In this document: one piece after another, positions 19,241-23,235 of the stretch
Position numbering within the stretch: position 1 is the stretch's first letter
How the letters are laid out: the number at the start of each line of letters is the position of its first letter
Assembly (NCBI GenBank): GCA_027382625.1
Contig: JAJKFJ010023608.1
Coordinates: forward strand, 1 to 23,235
DNA: 23,235 nucleotides
Origin: Tetmemena sp. SeJ-2015
Lineage: Eukaryota > Ciliophora > Spirotrichea > Sporadotrichida > Oxytrichidae
Reading direction: 5' to 3'
Position numbers and translations under genes: made by a program
Notes under the pieces: model-generated
Told to the model about the DNA's origin: nothing
The model's database searches: none
Seen by the model: the letters and a program-made list of their open reading frames with translations, nothing else

Positions 19241-20133
19241 GGCTTATGTAAAGTGTATTGTTTGTCAAAAATAAAGTAAGATATTCTATCTGTCAATATG
19301 AAGCTATTATATTAAGTGAGAGATTCGTAAAATTAAGTGAGAGGAGATTACAAACAGTAATACTATATTGTGATTAAAGTCAGTACATTTAGGGATTTAA
19401 AACTTTGTGATAATCTATTCGTCTCTTCCCTATATTACACTTTTTAGCAAAAATTGGTAAATAATTTGCTATGAGAAGGTAGTTTACCGTTGGAGAATAT
19501 TAGAAGTAAGAAAACTTTTCATACAAAATTTAAAATTTATAGAATAAATTATAAATATAAAGAGCTATTAGCACAGTCATGAAATGTATGCTTAAGCTTA
19601 AAAGTAGTTATGGAAAATAATTAAATTAATAATTCGAAATTTATAAAAACTATATAGATGGTGTATCTATCCAAAGTCATAACTATCAAAGAATTTTTTA
19701 ATCTTTCTTAATTTTTAATGGCTATTGTGATGCAGATCGAAAAATTACAGTGTTTCATTTTATCTTTAATGTTTAACTATTAAGGGGGTTTTACTTAGTA
19801 TATCAGAAGAGTAATTAGAAGTTCTAATATGAAATGTCGTAAGCTTGCGCTTAACCTATGCTCTTACTATAACATCTAGCCAAGTCTGATCATATCTCTC
19901 GCTGTACTCTAGTTTATGTCTACCTGAATTTATAAATTTTTTTTATTGGTTTTAATTATTTCAGAATAGGCGATAAAATAATATGTATATTACTTGAGGG
20001 AATTACTTTGTAAAATAAATTAAAAATCATTTCTATTTCCAGAGAAAACTATACTAAAGAAATTATAATGATGTCATAAGTGATAATCTTAGAAATTCTT
20101 AAAGAGTCCTTGTTGTCTAATTCATTTAATATA
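19241..20133. other. A+T-rich stretch without recognised features
   Basis: No supported gene or repeat. Only short chance frames occur. Confidence 0.5.
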
Positions 20134-20628
20134 GGGAAGATATGAATAGATGATTTGGAAATTTATTTCAGAAATACATGATATTTACAAATAAGAAAGG
20201 AAACAGACAAGATTTCTCAAAACTTAGTAGTCATTAGCATTAGTAAGCTATCTTTTTACAGTTCTACTATGAGTCTATTGCTATTTATTTGTTGATTTGA
20301 AGGCTCTATTTCACTCTGAATTTACATTTTTTTATTGAAAACTTTGCTATTCTTATAGTGTCTATTCTAAAATTTATTAGGAATATTTTCTTACATTAAA
20401 CTTCGATTGGAGCAAGAATCTACACTGAAATTTTAATTTCATCGATAATACTGAAGTGTGATTTAGAGTTCAAGGCGCAGTCAACATTTCTTAGATCGTG
20501 AATAAAACCCCATTTCCATTTATTTAATTCATAATTTAAAGACTTAATTTATTGTCAGCTATAGAAGTAATAATAATCTCTTTTGTATTTCGTCTAATGT
20601 TTTCTTGATCATCTATTCATATCTTCCC
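20134..20628. repeat. Perfect 21-bp inverted repeat flanking 453 bp
   Basis: The 21 bases at 20134-20154 (starting GGGAAGATATG, ending AATAGATGAT) recur as an exact reverse complement at 20608-20628. A match of this length is unlikely by chance at this base composition. A looser direct relative, TTTAATATAGG followed by GAATAGAT, lies at about 18803-18829. The enclosed DNA has no convincing frame. These could be ends of a decayed element or two inverted copies of a dispersed short repeat. The ends do not match TAYAGYNR. Confidence 0.55.
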
Positions 20629-20844
20629 AATAATATTTTGCCAGTCTCTGAATTTAAATGACCTCCCCAACAACATGAATAAAATCATCGTCAATTGCTA
20701 CTATTTGATTCTTATGCAGTCTTCTACACTAAAATGCCAACTCTAAAGACAATGCAATGAAACAAACCCACTCTAGATACAGGTATTTTTATAAGGAAAG
20801 TAGTTTACTAAACATAATTCATAAAGCTAAAGGTATTTATTATA

Positions 20845-21410
20845 AGATGAATGGTGGATTGATATTACTTACAAATACATTCTATTTTTGTCCTTGCTCT
20901 GACATAATTATAATCGATTTAAATTAAATTAATTCATTTAAATGCCTACTAAATCGACTACATCTACATCTAAATTTATAATCTTAACTTCTAAAACTTG
21001 AAGGTACGAGGCAAGGAAGCAAGCTCTAGAACTATTAAGGCATTTCTCCAGATCAATATAGATACATCTGAAAAATTCAAATAGTTAGATAAGTATGTTT
21101 TCATTTTCTAGTTTTTGAACAACATCAAAAATATAAACATCACTTTTCGCAAACACAGAATCCTCAGCGACTAAAAAGTTTAAAAGGAGTCTACCTTAAA
21201 AAGACACCTATTACAAAGCTAGTTACAAAAACAAAAGCTGAGACTGAGGCAGTTGTTTTCATGATCATGAAACTGACTTGGTAAGATCTCGCTATATCAT
21301 TAAATTTAAACATAATATTTTAAAACAATCTTCAAGTTAAAAAATAGTTTTTTTATTCTGCACACTCTCTTGACTCGGCTTTCTTATTCTCGATCAGGTA
21401 TTCATTTTCA
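20845..21410 (+). repeat. R3 ubiquitin-derived repeat, copy c
   Basis: This copy aligns with 11375-11945: the leader before TTTAAATGCCTACT, the block AACTTGAAGGT (20994-21004, compare 11552-11562), CCTCAGCGA, and GGAGTCTACCTT. The ubiquitin remnant reads LSDQKVQKESTL at 21163-21198, where Gln62 is TAA (21181-21183) instead of TAG. The extra FT of copy a is absent, so this copy is not simply derived from copy a. The DQQ and FAGK motifs are lost. Confidence 0.65.
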
Positions 21411-21636
21411 ACCTTTAATATAAAAGAATTTGAAGAGATCAGCTACAGGATGAAGTCTTTCAAACTATTTCATTAAAATTTCAAATCTCATCTTTAAAAA
21501 ATAAAACAACATCAAACATAGAAATGATACTTTGGAATAAAATAAAAAATAAATCTAAAATTTAAACTGCTAATAATTATAGCTGAGAATTAAATAAAAA
21601 AGAGAATCAAATTAGATATTTAATCAAATGGAATAA

Positions 21637-21777
21637 ATGAGTGAAAGTTGGAGTGTGTCCAATTTAAATAACGATTATTCCATTCGATTCAGCATAAAAT
21701 TCTTAGAACTTTTTATCCTTGCAAATTTTGTGTGGGATCGCTCAATCAAGAGTTATAAACGACAAAAGTTTAAATGA
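21637..21777 (+). CDS. Alternative R1 frame, copy d, with ATG
   Basis: A second R1 frame has an ATG only in this copy: MSESWSVSNLNNDYSIRFS to KSYKRQKFK, 46 codons, ending at TGA 21775-21777. Related readings occur in copy a (ending YKRHKFRRL), copy b (YKPHKFQ) and copy c (YKRHML), all closing at a TGA near the same position. It overlaps the acidic frame in a different phase, so similarity in one frame follows partly from constraint or shared descent in the other. Confidence 0.25.
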   Translation: MSESWSVSNLNNDYSIRFSIKFLELFILANFVWDRSIKSYKRQKFK

Positions 21778-21868
21778 AAATGATGAAGAGGAAGAATGCG
21801 CACATCATATCTCACTGCTGAGAGGTACTACGAAAATGATTAAAGAAGAAATTCATATTAATTTTTGA
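21680..21868 (+). CDS. R1-encoded small acidic protein, copy d
   Basis: This is the conserved R1 frame: 62 codons ending at TGA 21866-21868. It begins PFDSAQNSQNFLS, has the acidic tract NENDEEEE and ends TKMIKEEIHINF, identical to copy b over the last ten residues. A Lys codon AAG in copy b is TAG (Gln) here, and the acidic residues are largely Glu where copy b has Asp, so the charge is kept while codons change. No initiation codon is evident before the late Met. Confidence 0.35.
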
Positions 21869-21987
21869 TAAGCTAGCGAACAAGCTGCAGATCATGGGGT
21901 GAATCTACGATTTCAACTGACACGAAATTGCAACTCTCCATTTATTACTTTAACCAATCACCGAATTTAATTAAAATTTCTACTATA

Positions 21988-22984
21988 ATAACATTCATTT
22001 CACTCTTCTATTTAAGCTAAAAGTCATTATTTATATTTCTGAATTGAAACATGAATCGCATTTTAGCAATCATATCTTTCTATATTGAAGTTTCTATCAG
22101 CATCAATCTCAGAATATTGTCTGAAGTAATATATGGAGGAAATAACGATATATATATAAATAAATAGAAATAAGTAAAATAAAGTATCAATTTACAAATA
22201 TGCAAAAGTTATTTATTTGATATAGAAAATAATTTTATTTCCTTGACCTAAAAATATAATAATATTCCACATTTACAAGTGCTTTATTAACGACAATGAG
22301 ATCTTTAAATTTAAACAAAATTAATTAATATACTATCATATTTAAAATATAATAATTAAGCTTATAAGAGTAAATAAACAAACAAGATAAAATTATAAAA
22401 AGAAATGAAAAGTTCATTAAAATTTTTTATGATTAATATTAATATTCTTCGCTAAAATTATTTGATAAAATTGATATTTAAAAATTTAAAAATACAGAAG
22501 TATATTGCTTCATTTCTGTACTAATTTTGAGAAGATGCTTTTTTATTTTTGTAAGCTTTGAAATATTAGCTGCAAATAATTCTTCATAAAAATTATTGAG
22601 CTCATCATTTATCTCTTAAATCTCTTCTTATGCTTAATAATCAAAGTTAATGTCAAATACAGTCTTTATTGCATCTGCCTTAATATTATTGGTTTCATAA
22701 AATATAAAAGTTATTTTAAAAAAGTTAAAAAATATAATTTATTACAATTTATATAAAATGAAAAATAAATAATAACACTGGTAAAAATCATCAAAATATA
22801 ATATAAAAATATTTTAATGTATTAAAATATAAAAAAAAGGATTATTGAAATGATAAGTAATTTGCAATGAAAATACAATAATTATTATTGTAGTCTTTTT
22901 GTTTTAGAAAGATATAATAAAATAAAATATGAATTAAAGGTTAAGAAAAAAAAAATATAGCTAAATTTATACAGTGAATATAGG
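21988..22984. other. Extremely A+T-rich stretch
   Basis: This is the most A+T-rich part of the window, with many runs of A/T only. G is so rare that TGA-limited frames are long by default, so open frames here carry no weight. No gene or repeat is supported. Confidence 0.5.
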
Positions 22985-23199
22985 AGAGGTAAGGATAAAT
23001 TTGGATTGCTCTGAAAAAAGATAAAGTCCCAAACCGAGCCCTCACCTCCTGTGCAACCTAGCTCCTTTGAGAGAGCGAATTGAGCAAAAAGCAAAGATTA
23101 CGAAATGCAGAGGGCTTCCTCCTCTTTCGAATGAGTGTCGCTACGTTCGGCTCGGATGGCTAGAAAAAAAGTTATGGCCAGAAGGAAAAAATCAGCCAT
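22885..23199 (-). CDS. Candidate frame in GC-richer right edge
   Basis: On the minus strand an ATG at 23197-23199 begins MADFFLLAITFFLAIRAERS, a hydrophobic start resembling a signal peptide or anchor, followed by DTHSKEEEALCIS and CTGGEGSVWDF. One TAA lies in frame (read as Gln); the end given is the next TAA (22885-22887), and under UAR=Gln the frame would run on to TGA at 22510-22512 through A+T-only DNA, which is probably not coding. The part 22985-23199 has clearly higher G+C than the DNA to its left. No family is recognised, and the gene-like patch is cut by the window edge. Confidence 0.25.
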
Positions 23200-23235
23200 T
23201 TTTGGAGACCCTAAAAATGACCTAGTAGACGACCC
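22985..23235. other. GC-richer island cut by the right edge
   Basis: Composition changes sharply at about 22985 to a mixed sequence containing CGAGCC, TCGCTACGTTCGGCTCGG and GACCTAGTAGACGACCC at the very end. It has no match elsewhere in the window. It may be the edge of a gene, a somatic-destined segment or a different repeat. Confidence 0.4.

Larger units (their letters stand above)
21578..21987 (+). mobile_element. R1 element copy d, TA-bounded with TAYAGYNR ends
   Basis: This 410-bp R1 copy has two perfect TAYAGYNR ends (TATAGCTG left; TATAGTAG right, read inward). It shares long near-identical blocks with copies a and b, including the GTGTGTCCAATTTAAATAA block with copy a and the 3' segment after the frame. 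It begins about 170 bp after the R3 copy. Confidence 0.75.

Noticed and set aside
18976..19296. 106-codon minus-strand frame
   Set aside because: It is opposite the better plus-strand frame 18980-19240 and has the composition of an antisense shadow.
22510..22884. Extension of the right-edge minus-strand frame to 229 codons
   Set aside because: The added part lies in DNA almost devoid of G, where TGA cannot easily occur, so the open length says nothing.
1..23235. Telomere-like C4A4/G4T4 repeats, TBE-type transposon ends, tRNA or rRNA genes and CRISPR arrays
   Set aside because: Reading both strands showed none of these. No run of two telomere units and no cloverleaf with a consistent anticodon arm was found.

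Overview
The window looks like gene-poor germline (micronuclear-type) DNA of a ciliate that reads TAA and TAG as glutamine. It is very A+T-rich, contains no long standard-code gene, and is built largely from decayed dispersed repeats with a few small coding-like islands. The code inference rests on three diverged copies of a ubiquitin-derived repeat. Each keeps the ubiquitin C-terminal motif around Gln62 (N-I-Q-K-E-S-T), and Gln62 is written TAG in two copies and TAA in the third, while TGA behaves as a stop. The species cannot be named from this sequence. Hypotrichs, Paramecium and Tetrahymena all use this code. The repeat R1 has Paramecium/Euplotes-like element ends, but the Euplotes code does not fit.

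Three repeat families dominate. R1 is a TA-bounded element of about 410-426 bp with five copies (389-810 minus, 3518-3931 plus, 7927-8352 minus, 9925-10343 minus, 21578-21987 plus). Its ends match TAYAGYNR, the end consensus shared by Paramecium internal eliminated sequences and Euplotes Tec (Tc1/mariner-type) elements. Four copies keep one aligned reading frame with an acidic tract and a shared TGA stop. R2 is a GC-richer repeat of about 500-600 bp (1-190 partial, 10440-11030, 13360-13880) whose copies preserve several hairpins through sequence change, as a structured RNA would. R3 is the ubiquitin-derived repeat (11375-11945 and 11985-12530 in tandem, and 20845-21410).

Between the repeats lie islands that look coding under the UAR=Gln code: 1531-2428, 3987-5089, 6114-6437, 8355-8824, 12800-13161, 15979-16152, 18980-19240 (the best single gene candidate) and the GC-rich right edge 22985-23235. 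With TGA as the only stop in DNA this A+T-rich, chance open frames of 50-100 codons are common and longer ones occur. Open length alone is therefore weak evidence, and most of these calls are low confidence. No rRNA, tRNA, CRISPR array or telomeric repeat was recognised.

Layout: the left third holds two R1 copies and the 3987-5089 island. The centre (7.9-13.9 kb) is a repeat cluster in the order R1, gene candidate, R1, R2, R3, R3, coding-like island, R2. The right half is mostly featureless A+T-rich DNA with the 18980-19240 gene, a 21-bp inverted repeat near 20.1-20.6 kb, then R3, R1 and the GC-rich edge. I see no operon or pathway logic. The shared theme is decayed mobile and duplicated DNA of the type ciliates remove when they build the somatic genome.
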